From NCBI GenBank assembly GCA_028822985.1, contig JAPKCK010000002.1, positions 1 to 64,000 on the forward strand: a stretch of DNA of 64,000 nt, written 5' to 3'. This document shows positions 35,738 to 44,064 of this stretch, one piece after another. This DNA is from Aquiluna sp. GTDB taxonomy: Bacteria > Actinomycetota > Actinomycetes > Actinomycetales > Microbacteriaceae. Within the stretch, counting starts at the first letter, position 1; every line of letters begins with the position of its first letter. Made by a program: the position numbers and the translations under genes. Under the pieces are notes generated by a model. It made no database searches, was not told the DNA's origin, and saw nothing but the letters and a program-made list of their open reading frames with translations.

Positions 35738-37051
35738 TCAAGCTAATTGTTTAAGTGCTTCTAAGTTAGGCCCAACCGCAACCAGAGCGGAGCTATTCGC
35801 AGCGATTCGAGCAGCAACGGTTTGTATCTCCGACATATCAACCTCTTGGAAGCGCTGCAAAATTTGTTCCGTGGACAAAAACTCGCCGCTGCCAATTTCG
35901 GCAGACAACAACCGGTTCATTCTTGCCAGCGAGCTTTCGTAGCGAAGCGCTAGACCACCGGTAAGTGAACCAAGAGCCAAATCAAACTCTTCGCGCGTAA
36001 CCCCGTGCTCGGCGATGGAATCTAGTCCAGATTTCATCAGCTGAGTAACTAAGGTAGCGTTTTCAGGACTGGTTCCCGCGTAAAGCCCAAAGTAGCCAGC
36101 GTCGGCGTAGCCCTGCTGGTAAGAGTAGGTCGAATATGCCAATCCGCGCTCTTCTCTGATTTCCTGATAAAGCCGTGAAGACATTCCGCCGCCCAGGATG
36201 CTGCTCATCAAACCAAGCGCATACCTGTCCTTATCCATGCCCTTGATGCTCTGGTATCCAAGCAGAAGATTCGCTTGCGAAAAGTCATGATCCAAGTTGG
36301 TGAACGGAACAGTCTTAGGCGGCTCAAAAGCCACTTGAGAACGGCGCTCATTTGGATTCGCCTCGGCATCTAGCCAGCCGACTTTAGATAGCTCTCGCTG
36401 AACTAGTTCGACAAGAGCTTCGTGCGACACTCCCCCGGCAGCGGTGACCACAAGGTTTTGTGGAGAGTAATGCTTGCGGTAGTGCTCAATAACCTGCTCG
36501 CGAGTCACAGCAAGGATTGTTTCCTTGGTGCCCCCAATCGGCCTACCAAGTTCATGATCGGGCAACAGGGCGCTTGCTAAGGCCTCATGAGCCAAGTCCT
36601 CAGGGTCATCCTCGCCCATGGCGAGCTCCTCGAGGATTACAGTGCGCTCAACATCAAAGTCGTGCTGACCAATTTTTGCAGAAGTGAACATGTCAAGAAT
36701 GACGTCCAGCGCCAGTGGCAAAGCCGAGTTCATTACCCTCGCGTAATAGCTGGTGTATTCCTTCGCCGTTGCAGCGTTCGAGGATCCGCCGACGGAATCG
36801 AATGCGACAGAAATATCTTTGGCATTCCTCCGATTGGTTCCCTTGAACAGCAGGTGCTCAAGAAAATGCGTGGACCCAAATGTGCCCGGCAACTCATCCC
36901 TGGAACCCACGGCCACGGATACGGCTATCGCAACAGACGGTGCCCCTGGAATTTCCTCACTTAAAATGCGAACACCGCTGGGCAGCACGGTCCTACAAAT
37001 CCGTGATGCCTCAGCGGTGAAATCGCTTGAGTCTAAAAGACCTAGCTTCAA
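35738..37051 (-). CDS. M16-family zinc metallopeptidase
   Basis: Insulinase/processing-peptidase-like enzyme. The inverted zinc motif HFLEH (62-66) is intact and a downstream glutamate (ILEELAMGEDDP) completes the site; the second M16 half (about 230-437) follows. 437 residues. The start is TTG three bases after the pnp stop; no better in-frame start exists near the expected N terminus. The pnp-M16 pair is widely conserved (pepR in mycobacteria), but the substrate is not known. Confidence 0.9.
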   Translation of the reverse strand: MKLGLLDSSDFTAEASRICRTVLPSGVRILSEEIPGAPSVAIAVSVAVGSRDELPGTFGSTHFLEHLLFKGTNRRNAKDISVAFDSVGGSSNAATAKEYTSYYARVMNSALPLALDVILDMFTSAKIGQHDFDVERTVILEELAMGEDDPEDLAHEALASALLPDHELGRPIGGTKETILAVTREQVIEHYRKHYSPQNLVVTAAGGVSHEALVELVQRELSKVGWLDAEANPNERRSQVAFEPPKTVPFTNLDHDFSQANLLLGYQSIKGMDKDRYALGLMSSILGGGMSSRLYQEIREERGLAYSTYSYQQGYADAGYFGLYAGTSPENATLVTQLMKSGLDSIAEHGVTREEFDLALGSLTGGLALRYESSLARMNRLLSAEIGSGEFLSTEQILQRFQEVDMSEIQTVAARIAANSSALVAVGPNLEALKQLA

Positions 37052-37054
37052 TTA

Positions 37055-39259
37055 TTACTCTTCGCCCGCTGCGTCACCCTCAACAACAGGTGCGAGTGAC
37101 AGCTTGCCTCGGTCATCAACCTTGGTGATTTCCACCAAGACTTTCTGACCGACAGTCAGGACATCCTCGACATTCTCAACGCGCTTGCCAGCCGAAAGCT
37201 TCTTCAGCTCGGAGACGTGCAATAGCCCGTCCCTGCCTGGCATCAGCGAAACAAACGCACCGAATGTTGCTAGCTTCACGACGGTTCCTAGGAAACGTTC
37301 GCCAATTTCTGGCACGTGTGGGTTAGCAATCGCGTTGATGGCAGCCTTGGCCGCATCAGCACTTGGTCCGTCAACTGCACCGATGTAAACGGTTCCGTCG
37401 TCTTCGATGGAGATGTCAGCGCCAGTGTCTTCCTGGATCTGGTTAATCATCTTGCCCTTTGGCCCGATAACTTCACCGATCTTGTCAATTGGGATCTTCA
37501 CTGCGATAACGCGAGGCGAGTACTTGGACAGCTCATCTGGCTCATCGATAGCTTCAGCCATGACATCCAGGATGAACAAGCGAGCTTCTTTGGCCTGGGT
37601 CAGCGCCTTAGCTAGCTCTGCGGATGGAATACCGTCCAACTTGGTGTCCAACTGAATAGCGGTAATGAAGTTGCGGGTACCAGCGACCTTGAAGTCCATG
37701 TCGCCAAGTGCGTCTTCAGCGCCAAGGATGTCAGTTAGTGCCGCGTACTGGGTCTTGCCATCAACGGTGTCTGTGATTAAGCCCATCGCTATTCCAGCAA
37801 CTGGTGCGCGCAATGGCACACCGGCGTTTAGAAGTGCAAGAGTCGATGCACAAACAGACCCCATTGAGGTTGATCCGTTCGAGCTAAGAGCCTCTGAAAC
37901 CTGACGAATTGCGTATGGGAACTCATCACGCGCTGGCAGTACTGGCATTAGAGCCCGCTCTGCCAAGGCACCGTGACCAATTTCGCGACGCTTAGGAGTA
38001 CCAACACGACCGGTCTCACCGGTTGAATATGGTGGGAAGTTGTAGTGGTGCATGTAGCGCTTTGACTTCTCTGGAGTCAGAGCATCAAGCTGCTGCTCCA
38101 TCTTCAGCATGTTCAGCGTTGTGACACCCAAGATTTGGGTCTCTCCGCGCTGGAAAATTGCTGAACCATGGGCCCTAGGTATAACTCCAACTTCGGAGTC
38201 GATTAGACGAATATCGCTTAGTCCACGACCGTCGATTCGGATTCCTTCTTTTAGCACCCTTGTGCGCATTGCCTTCTTGGCAACTGCCTTGTATGCGGCT
38301 GAGAACTGAGCCATGTCTTCTTCACTTAGCTTCGCGGCTAGTGCTTCCTTCACGCTCGACTTCAGTGCATCGTCAGCATCCTGGCGCTCTTGCTTATCGG
38401 CAATCTGGTAAACCTTGGCAACCTCGGCTCCGGCGGCTTTTTCAACAGCTGCTAGCACCTCGTCGGTGTAAGGCAAGAACACTGGGTAGTCAGCGGTTGG
38501 CTTCGCAGCCTGCTTGGCCACATCGTTCTGCGCCCTAACTAGTTCCTTGATAAATGGCTTTGCGGCCTCAAGTCCCTGAGACACGATTTCTTCGTTCGGC
38601 GCAACAGCACCACCGGCAATTAAATCCCAGCTGTTTTCAGTAGCCTCTGCTTCAACCATCATGATCGCAACATCGTCGCCATCGATAACTCGACCGGCAA
38701 CAACCATGTTGAACACAGCGTTTGCAAGCTGTGAGTGCTTAGGGAAAGCAACCCACTGGCCATCAATCAGTGCCACGCGAACACCGGCTACTGGGCCGGA
38801 AAATGGCAAACCAGCTAGCTGAGTGGACATCGAAGCTGCGTTGATAGCAACTACGTCGTAAAGCTCATCTGGCTCAATCGACATAACGGTTACGACAACC
38901 TGAATTTCGTTGCGCAAGCCGTCAACAAACGAAGGCCTAAGCGGCCTATCGATCAAACGACAAGCCAAGATTGCTGCGGTGGATGGGCGACCCTCACGAC
39001 GGAAGAATGAGCCTGGGATTTTACCCGCGGCATACATACGCTCTTCAACATCAATTGTGAGTGGGAAGAAATCGAAGTGGTCCTTCGGCGCCTTTGATGC
39101 TGTGGTGGCTGAGAACAACATGGTCTCGTCGTCAAGATAGACAACCGCGGCACCAGCTGCTTGCTGGGCTAGGCGTCCGGTTTCAAAACGCACAACGCGC
39201 TTCCCGTACTTCCCGTTATCAATAACGGCTTCTGCGAATTTGATCTCTGGGCCTTCCAT
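37055..39259 (-). CDS. pnp: Polyribonucleotide nucleotidyltransferase
   Basis: Phosphorolytic 3'-5' exoribonuclease. Two RNase PH domains (about 10-230 and 325-555), an all-alpha linker, a KH domain ([16 protein letters not shown]) and an S1 domain ([20 protein letters not shown]). 734 residues, normal. Strong AAGGAGG precedes the ATG. Usually rpsO is immediately or nearly upstream; here an osmoprotectant operon intervenes. A structured leader precedes it. Confidence 0.97.
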   Translation of the reverse strand: MEGPEIKFAEAVIDNGKYGKRVVRFETGRLAQQAAGAAVVYLDDETMLFSATTASKAPKDHFDFFPLTIDVEERMYAAGKIPGSFFRREGRPSTAAILACRLIDRPLRPSFVDGLRNEIQVVVTVMSIEPDELYDVVAINAASMSTQLAGLPFSGPVAGVRVALIDGQWVAFPKHSQLANAVFNMVVAGRVIDGDDVAIMMVEAEATENSWDLIAGGAVAPNEEIVSQGLEAAKPFIKELVRAQNDVAKQAAKPTADYPVFLPYTDEVLAAVEKAAGAEVAKVYQIADKQERQDADDALKSSVKEALAAKLSEEDMAQFSAAYKAVAKKAMRTRVLKEGIRIDGRGLSDIRLIDSEVGVIPRAHGSAIFQRGETQILGVTTLNMLKMEQQLDALTPEKSKRYMHHYNFPPYSTGETGRVGTPKRREIGHGALAERALMPVLPARDEFPYAIRQVSEALSSNGSTSMGSVCASTLALLNAGVPLRAPVAGIAMGLITDTVDGKTQYAALTDILGAEDALGDMDFKVAGTRNFITAIQLDTKLDGIPSAELAKALTQAKEARLFILDVMAEAIDEPDELSKYSPRVIAVKIPIDKIGEVIGPKGKMINQIQEDTGADISIEDDGTVYIGAVDGPSADAAKAAINAIANPHVPEIGERFLGTVVKLATFGAFVSLMPGRDGLLHVSELKKLSAGKRVENVEDVLTVGQKVLVEITKVDDRGKLSLAPVVEGDAAGEE

Positions 39260-39281
39260 GGCCCCTCCTTATGTATCTGCG

Positions 39282-39386
39282 CAGCGCAAAGCCCGATCCA
39301 CTTTCAGTGAAGTTTCGTGCGCGCTAGAGGTCGGGCCTTGCCCGATGAAGTGCTGATCGTCAGTAAAAAACTCTGGGTCTAGACCC
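39282..39386 (-). promoter_or_regulatory. pnp leader: competing stems and terminator-like palindrome
   Basis: Within the 340-base gap 39260-39599. A perfect stem TCGGGC-CTT-GCCCGA lies at 39331-39345; GCCCGA occurs again near 39283-39288 and can pair with the same arm, so two folds compete. A palindrome CTGGGTCTAGACCCAG at 39371-39386 is followed on the minus strand by AGTTTTTT, resembling an intrinsic terminator or attenuator. PNPase mRNA leaders are autoregulated in E. coli; a similar role is inferred. Confidence 0.4.
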
Positions 39387-39460
39387 AGAAACTTCCACCG
39401 AAGACCCGCATTCTAATCCTCGTTAGTACAAGCCTAACAACCAAAGAGTAAAAAGCCTAG

Positions 39461-39500
39461 TAATGAAAAACCCCGGCATTTCGGCCGGGGTTAGTCAAAA
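39461..39500 (-). terminator. Rho-independent terminator after the osmoprotectant operon (copy 1 of repeat)
   Basis: Minus strand: AACCCCGGC, short loop, GCCGGGGTT followed by TTTTC. It is 37/40 identical to the terminator after rpsO (43050-43090), including flanking bases; only the loop differs. Confidence 0.85.
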
Positions 39501-39563
39501 TGTTCCTGGTGCCTGTCAATGAAAGCCAAAGCCTTCATTCAGCTTGCATAATCAGCCGATAAA

Positions 39564-39592
39564 TGAGGCGCCGCCATTACGACAGCGCCTCA
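39564..39592 (-). terminator. Inverted repeat directly after the substrate-binding protein gene
   Basis: TGAGGCGC (39564-39571) pairs with GCGCCTCA (39585-39592) across a 13-base loop; on the minus strand it is followed by TTTAT. A weak first terminator or a 3'-protecting hairpin, 64 bases before the main terminator. Confidence 0.5.
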
Positions 39593-39599
39593 AAATCAA

Positions 39600-40550
39600 C
39601 TAGTTGAGTAGGCCTTCTGCTTCCAGCCATTCCTGTGCTGCAGTGCTGGCCTGAGCCTTCTCGTCACCTTCGACACGGGTGCGAAGCGCGATGAGGTCCT
39701 CAGTGGTTAGTGCAGCTGAGATCGCATTCAACACCGCTGCCAGCTCATCGCTGTAGATGTCAGAGTTTAGAAGCGGCACTATGTTCTGTGCTGCAATCAA
39801 GTTCTCAGGGTCATCTAGCACGCGGAGCTTCTTAGCCACCAAGTCAGGTGAGGTGGTGTAGATATCAGCAACCTGAACTGCGTTGTCGACAAGTGCCTTG
39901 ACGGTATCCGGGCCACCGAAGTCTTCGATTGGCACGAATGTCACGTCGGTGACTCCGTAGAAGGAGGCAAGACCGGGTAGACCGTAAAGAAGTTCAGCAA
40001 ACTGCGGGCTGGCACCTAGAGAAAATGGTTCGATTTTTGCTAGATCGCCAATTGTTACAAGACCAAACTCTTCGGCCATTGCCTGAGTGACGACATAAGC
40101 GTCCTTGTCCTCAGCAGATGATGAGTTCAAGACCTGGAAGCCAGCTGGCACCTTGGTAGCAAGTTCAGCGTCTACCTCTTCTGTTGAGCGCGCTGTGTTC
40201 TCGGTGTCATAGAAAAACAACAAGTTTCCGTTGTATTCAGGCATTAGGTCGATTGACCCGTCTTCCAAAGCTGGAACAGTGGTCTGTCGTGGTCCAAGGT
40301 TGAACTTTGTCTCAACTTCGAAGCCCGCGTTCTCTAGAGCAATTGCATAAATGTTTCCGAGGATCTCGCTCTCTGGAAACGCGAAGGAGCCAACTACGAC
40401 CTTTGTCGCTTCGACTGTCGCTACGTCGTCGGCTGCCTGCGTGGCCTCCTCGGTTGGGTCCGCGGATGCACAGCCGGTCATTACCACAAGGGCTGCAGCT
40501 GCAGCTATTGCTCCTGCAATGCGTGGCCCTCTATTTTTTGCTTTGAACAT
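39600..40550 (-). CDS. Osmoprotectant ABC transporter substrate-binding lipoprotein (OpuC/ProX type)
   Basis: Extracytoplasmic receptor for quaternary amines such as glycine betaine, choline or carnitine. A lipoprotein signal with lipobox VVMTGC (Cys27) is followed by an OpuAC-type domain (VVVGSFAFPESEILGNIYAIALE; PEYNGNLLFF). I use the ATG at 40550, with AAAGGA seven bases upstream, not the ATG at 40565; it overlaps the permease gene by 20 bases. Ligand cannot be read with certainty. Last gene of the operon; strong terminator downstream. Confidence 0.9.
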   Translation of the reverse strand: MFKAKNRGPRIAGAIAAAAALVVMTGCASADPTEEATQAADDVATVEATKVVVGSFAFPESEILGNIYAIALENAGFEVETKFNLGPRQTTVPALEDGSIDLMPEYNGNLLFFYDTENTARSTEEVDAELATKVPAGFQVLNSSSAEDKDAYVVTQAMAEEFGLVTIGDLAKIEPFSLGASPQFAELLYGLPGLASFYGVTDVTFVPIEDFGGPDTVKALVDNAVQVADIYTTSPDLVAKKLRVLDDPENLIAAQNIVPLLNSDIYSDELAAVLNAISAALTTEDLIALRTRVEGDEKAQASTAAQEWLEAEGLLN

Positions 40551-41328
40551 GTCTTTTCCTTTCATTGACTGGCTCTTCCGCCACCGCAGCCGATCCGAAT
40601 GATCGTCTACGGAAATCTATATTTTGTGGACGTGCCTCCTTGGAACCGCGCCGGGTCACCAGGCGCTGGAGGAGTGCCAAAAAGCCGTCCACCACAAGCG
40701 CAAGCGCAATTACCAGAATGGCGCCGCCCAGAATTCGCTCGTTGTCATTGAGTCCAATGCCGCTTGAAATAACTGTCCCAAGACCGCCAAGTGAGATATA
40801 AGAGGCGATTACGGCAGTTGCAATGACCTGCAGCACAGCTGCTCGAATACCAGAAATTATCAGCGGCAGCGAAAGCGGGATCTCAATCCGCAGCAAAATC
40901 TGCATTTCAGTCATGCCCATGGCTCGGCCGGCATCCACGGTCTGAGGATCTACGGATTCGACGCCGGCATATCCGCCAGCCAAAATTGATGGAATGGCCA
41001 AGATGACCAGCGCGATAATCGAGGCCACGAACGCCGCTTGCGTAAATGGAACCGTCGCGCCGATAATCAGGAATAGGGCCATTAAAAGCCCCAATGTTGG
41101 CAGAGCACGCATCATGCCGGTGAAACTAATCACAAACTGCCGGCCGCGGCCGGTGTGCCCAATGAAGAGGCCCAATGGAAGTGCGATCATCGATGCAATC
41201 GCTACCGAGACAAATGTATACCAAAGGTGCTCACCGATACGGTCCTGAATCGGAAGTGGGCTGATTCCACCTGCAACATAATTAGCAGGGTCGAGTAACC
41301 AGCGAAACGCATCGAGGAAGAATTGCAT
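40531..41328 (-). CDS. Osmoprotectant ABC transporter permease (second)
   Basis: Binding-protein-dependent inner-membrane permease of the OpuCB/ProW type. About six hydrophobic helices; the EAA-like cytoplasmic loop is visible as DAGRAMGMTEMQILLRIEIPLSLPLIISG (key residues AMGM and EIPL). A basic tail of about 40 residues follows the last helix. 265 residues. It follows the first permease by two bases. Confidence 0.9.
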   Translation of the reverse strand: MQFFLDAFRWLLDPANYVAGGISPLPIQDRIGEHLWYTFVSVAIASMIALPLGLFIGHTGRGRQFVISFTGMMRALPTLGLLMALFLIIGATVPFTQAAFVASIIALVILAIPSILAGGYAGVESVDPQTVDAGRAMGMTEMQILLRIEIPLSLPLIISGIRAAVLQVIATAVIASYISLGGLGTVISSGIGLNDNERILGGAILVIALALVVDGFLALLQRLVTRRGSKEARPQNIDFRRRSFGSAAVAEEPVNERKRHVQSKK

Positions 41329-41330
41329 GC

Positions 41331-42011
41331 TTAGTACACCCCTACTGCGTTTTGCCGGATGCTCTTTGAGGCCGGCGACTTTCTAAGATTCCAAGGCATC
41401 AGAACCCTGCCTAGAAGAACAATTGCAATGTCAAAAACCAGTGCGATCAGAAAGCTTGCGCCGATGCCGATGAGAATCTCTTCAAGGAAATCGCGTTGTT
41501 TTCCGTTTGTAAACAGATAGCCAAGATTTGCAGACCCGATAATGGCTCCCACAGACACCAGTGCGATTGTGCTTGCTGAAACCACTCGCAGTCCAGCCAA
41601 CAGGACAGGGCCGGCAAGCGGAAACTCCACCAGCCAGAACCTCGTCCACAAGGAATACCCAATCGAAGTGGATGCCTCAACTGCATCCGCTGGCACAGCC
41701 GCAAGGGCATCCGCAGCTGTTCTAACCATCATGGCAACGGCATAGATAGTCAGCGCCACAATGATGTTGCGCTCATCGGTGATTCTGGTTCCAAGAATGT
41801 AGGGCAGGATCACAAAAAGCGGCAGTGACGGGATTGTGTAGAGAAAACTTCCGCCTCCGATTACCCAAGATCTGAGAGAATGACTTCTGTTGGCTATCCA
41901 ACCCAGCGGCACCGCAATTACAAAGCCCAGCACAATAGGAATCACGCTGAGAATCGCATGATTCCCAGTCAACCTTGCCACCAAGTCGAAATTATCGACT
42001 AGCCAGCTCAT
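41331..42011 (-). CDS. Osmoprotectant ABC transporter permease (first)
   Basis: Permease paired with the one at 40531. The EAA-like loop is EASTSIGYSLWTRFWLVEFPLAGPVLLAG (key: STSIGY and EFPLAGP). I start at the ATG at 42011 (MSWLVDNFDLV), which has AAAGGA seven bases upstream and lies four bases after the ATPase stop; a longer frame to 42068 would overlap the ATPase and add an implausible N terminus. 226 residues, about six helices. Confidence 0.88.
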   Translation of the reverse strand: MSWLVDNFDLVARLTGNHAILSVIPIVLGFVIAVPLGWIANRSHSLRSWVIGGGSFLYTIPSLPLFVILPYILGTRITDERNIIVALTIYAVAMMVRTAADALAAVPADAVEASTSIGYSLWTRFWLVEFPLAGPVLLAGLRVVSASTIALVSVGAIIGSANLGYLFTNGKQRDFLEEILIGIGASFLIALVFDIAIVLLGRVLMPWNLRKSPASKSIRQNAVGVY

Positions 42012-42015
42012 CCAG

Positions 42016-42843
42016 TCATCCTTTGTCTTCTCCGAGAATTCCTGCGGGTCTACCCTCGGCATCGACAATCAGAGTCACGCCATCTTCTTCTCTGCGCTGC
42101 AAATGAAGGGTGCGCTTGCCCTTATCGGCACCAATGAAGGTCTCAACAAAATCGTCAGCAGGATTTGCCAGAATCTCCGCCGGGCTACCCACCTGAGCAA
42201 TTTCTCCTCCGGCGCGAAGAATCACCACCTGGTCGGCAATCGCAAATGCCTCATCAATGTTGTGGGTAACGAAAACCATGGTTTTACTGATTTCACCCTG
42301 CAAGCGATTGAGTTCGTCCTGGAGCTCCAACCGAACGATAGGGTCCACCGCACCAAAGGGCTCATCCATCAAAAGTATGTTTGGGTCACTCGCAAGCGCT
42401 CTTGCAACACCAACGCGCTGCTGCTGCCCACCAGAGAGCTGATCGGGGTACCTATCTGCCAGCGAGCGGTCAAGTCCTACGGTGTCCAGCAAAATAAGAG
42501 CCTCTTCACGGGCTTTAGACTTCGGAACGCCATTTAGTCTTGGCACTGAGGCAATATTGTCTGCAATTTTTCGATGAGGCAGTAGCCCAGTGGCCTGGAG
42601 AACGTAACCAATCTTTCGGCGCAGTGCGACAGGATTGAGCCCGGCAACATCTTCGCCATCAATCAACACCTTGCCGCTGGTCGGGTTGACCATGCGATTA
42701 ATCATTCGAAGAAGGGTTGTTTTTCCGGCTCCGGATGACCCGACAAACACCGTGACTTTATGAGAAGGAAGCACCAGTGAAAAGTCCTTCACCGCAAAAG
42801 TGCCATCGGGAAACTGCTTGGTCACGTTCTGGAATTCAATCAA
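42016..42843 (-). CDS. Osmoprotectant ABC transporter ATP-binding protein
   Basis: ATPase subunit: Walker A GSSGAGKT (35-42), signature LSGGQQQRVGVA (136-147), Walker B LLMDE (157-161), H-loop VTHNIDEAFAIADQ. First gene of the operon, TTG start with only a distant AGGAG. At 275 residues it is shorter than OpuCA/ProV proteins, which carry two CBS domains; only a stub (TLIVDAEGRPAGILGEDKG) remains, so ionic-strength or nucleotide gating through CBS is probably missing. Confidence 0.9.
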   Translation of the reverse strand: MIEFQNVTKQFPDGTFAVKDFSLVLPSHKVTVFVGSSGAGKTTLLRMINRMVNPTSGKVLIDGEDVAGLNPVALRRKIGYVLQATGLLPHRKIADNIASVPRLNGVPKSKAREEALILLDTVGLDRSLADRYPDQLSGGQQQRVGVARALASDPNILLMDEPFGAVDPIVRLELQDELNRLQGEISKTMVFVTHNIDEAFAIADQVVILRAGGEIAQVGSPAEILANPADDFVETFIGADKGKRTLHLQRREEDGVTLIVDAEGRPAGILGEDKG

Positions 42844-42916
42844 AACAGTCGCCCCGCTCCTAGTTAGTCCGGCGTATTGGTCAGTGCCTAGGTTGTCAAG
42901 TGGAAAAGCCTAACAG

Positions 42917-43041
42917 GCGGGCCGTGAAACAAAAGGCCCGCTCTACTAAATGAAAGACCTTGGGGGTAGGAATCAATCTAGAAAGGTTATCTCGGTCGCC
43001 CACCCCGGCAAGCCCGTCAGCTTGCCCAAAAACGAGCTGAC
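42917..43041. other. Cluster of inverted repeats between rpsO and the osmoprotectant operon
   Basis: No protein gene is visible in 42844-43102. It contains GCGGGCC/GGCCCGC (42917-42941), GGCAAG/CTTGCC (43007-43026) and GTCAGCT/AGCTGAC (43016-43041); the last two overlap and cannot form together. A TTGACA at 42899-42894 (minus) may be the operon's -35 but lacks a good -10. Possible small RNA or leader control; inference only. Confidence 0.4.
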
Positions 43042-43049
43042 TTAACAGT

Positions 43050-43090
43050 TAATGAAAAACCCCGGCATTTTATGCCGGGGTTAGTCAAAA
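43050..43090 (-). terminator. Rho-independent terminator of rpsO (copy 2 of repeat)
   Basis: Minus strand CCCCGGCAT-AAAA-TGCCGGGG stem followed by TTTTTC, 12 bases after the rpsO stop. Flanks (TAATGAAAAACCCCGGCATT and GCCGGGGTTAGTCAAAA) are identical to the copy at 39461-39500. Confidence 0.88.
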
Positions 43091-43102
43091 AAGTTATGAA
43101 AC

Positions 43103-43372
43103 TTAGCGACGAAGGCCAAGTCTTTCGATCAATTTACGGTATCGGTTGATGTCAACGCGTTGCAAGTAACCAAGAAGACGGCGGCGCTGTCCAACGATTA
43201 GCAGCAAACCACGACGTGAGTGGTGGTCGTGCTTGTGGTCTTTTAGGTGCTCGGTAAGGTCAATGATACGACGGGTCATAACTGCAACCTGAACCTCAGG
43301 CGAACCGGTGTCTCCTGGCTTTGTTGCATACTCTTCGATGATTTGCGTCTTTACCTGTGGGTCTAAAGCCAT
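43103..43372 (-). CDS. rpsO: Small ribosomal subunit protein uS15
   Basis: Primary 16S-binding ribosomal protein. The 89-residue sequence with [34 protein letters not shown] and the [13 protein letters not shown] end is unmistakable. GGAAGGA precedes the ATG. It has its own terminator, and pnp, its usual partner, lies 3.8 kb downstream. Confidence 0.98.
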   Translation of the reverse strand: MALDPQVKTQIIEEYATKPGDTGSPEVQVAVMTRRIIDLTEHLKDHKHDHHSRRGLLLIVGQRRRLLGYLQRVDINRYRKLIERLGLRR

Positions 43373-43459
43373 TGCTGATCCTTCCGATCCGCTGCGCGGT
43401 GCGTCAAACAGGTTGTCTGTCGCTCTCTTAGTCCGCGGCCGTTACACGGCAACCCGAGA

Positions 43460-43488
43460 AGTCTAGACATAAAAACTGTTTTTGGCTA
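43460..43488 (-). promoter_or_regulatory. Candidate rpsO promoter
   Basis: Minus strand TAGCCA (43488-43483), 17-base spacer, TAGACT (43465-43460), giving a leader of about 80 bases that contains a small GCCG/CGGC stem. Confidence 0.4.
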
Positions 43489-44055
43489 GGCGGTAGTTCC
43501 TTCATCGAGCGAATCAAGCGGCTCTGGCTCAACATATTTGTTCCCGTCATAAAAACTCTTTGAGGTCTTAAGAACCAAAACCAAGAAAATAATGAAGACG
43601 ATGGCAGCCAGCGCGAGAATCGGCACAATCAGGAACACCAATGACATCAGAAGTTCCGGAGAGAACTCCTGGCCAGAAGGGTAATCATTGATCAAGGCGA
43701 TCGCACCGACAGTCGCAAAAATAGAGTAGGCGGCTGGAACGACGAAGAGGAACAGCCACTTGGCGCTGAAGCCGGCATCATGGAGGCGTCTTGCCAGAAT
43801 CGACAGATTCGGCAAAAAAAGAACTAGTGAAGAAATAGTTGTGAGCGGAGTGAAGTCAGAGCTCAGCGACTGGATATCGGTCACCGGGTCCCCTGTGGTC
43901 GCGGCCGTTGGCCAAATTACGCCCTCAATTGATCCCAGTACTAGCGATAGCAGCAGAGTGAATAGCACCCAATACCAGTACTGTGCTCGGCTGGCCTTGC
44001 CCTTGAAGTTCACGTAATTCTTGAAACCGCTTGAAATCGCTCCTACAAAACTCAT
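43486..44055 (-). CDS. DUF805 membrane protein
   Basis: A 189-residue membrane protein. The family hallmark is at the N terminus (FKNYVNFKGKASRAQYWYW) followed by helices and NLSILARRLHDAGFSAKW in the middle. About four hydrophobic segments. Function unknown. TAGGGT lies six bases before the ATG, although the AGGG in it could also serve as a ribosome-binding site. Nine bases after ribF. Confidence 0.87.
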   Translation of the reverse strand: MSFVGAISSGFKNYVNFKGKASRAQYWYWVLFTLLLSLVLGSIEGVIWPTAATTGDPVTDIQSLSSDFTPLTTISSLVLFLPNLSILARRLHDAGFSAKWLFLFVVPAAYSIFATVGAIALINDYPSGQEFSPELLMSLVFLIVPILALAAIVFIIFLVLVLKTSKSFYDGNKYVEPEPLDSLDEGTTA

Positions 44056-44064
44056 AGCTAGACC

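Noticed and set aside
42870-42899. TTGACA-based promoter for the osmoprotectant operon
   Set aside because: The -35 is perfect but the best -10 (TACGCC) is poor, so I do not list it as a separate promoter.
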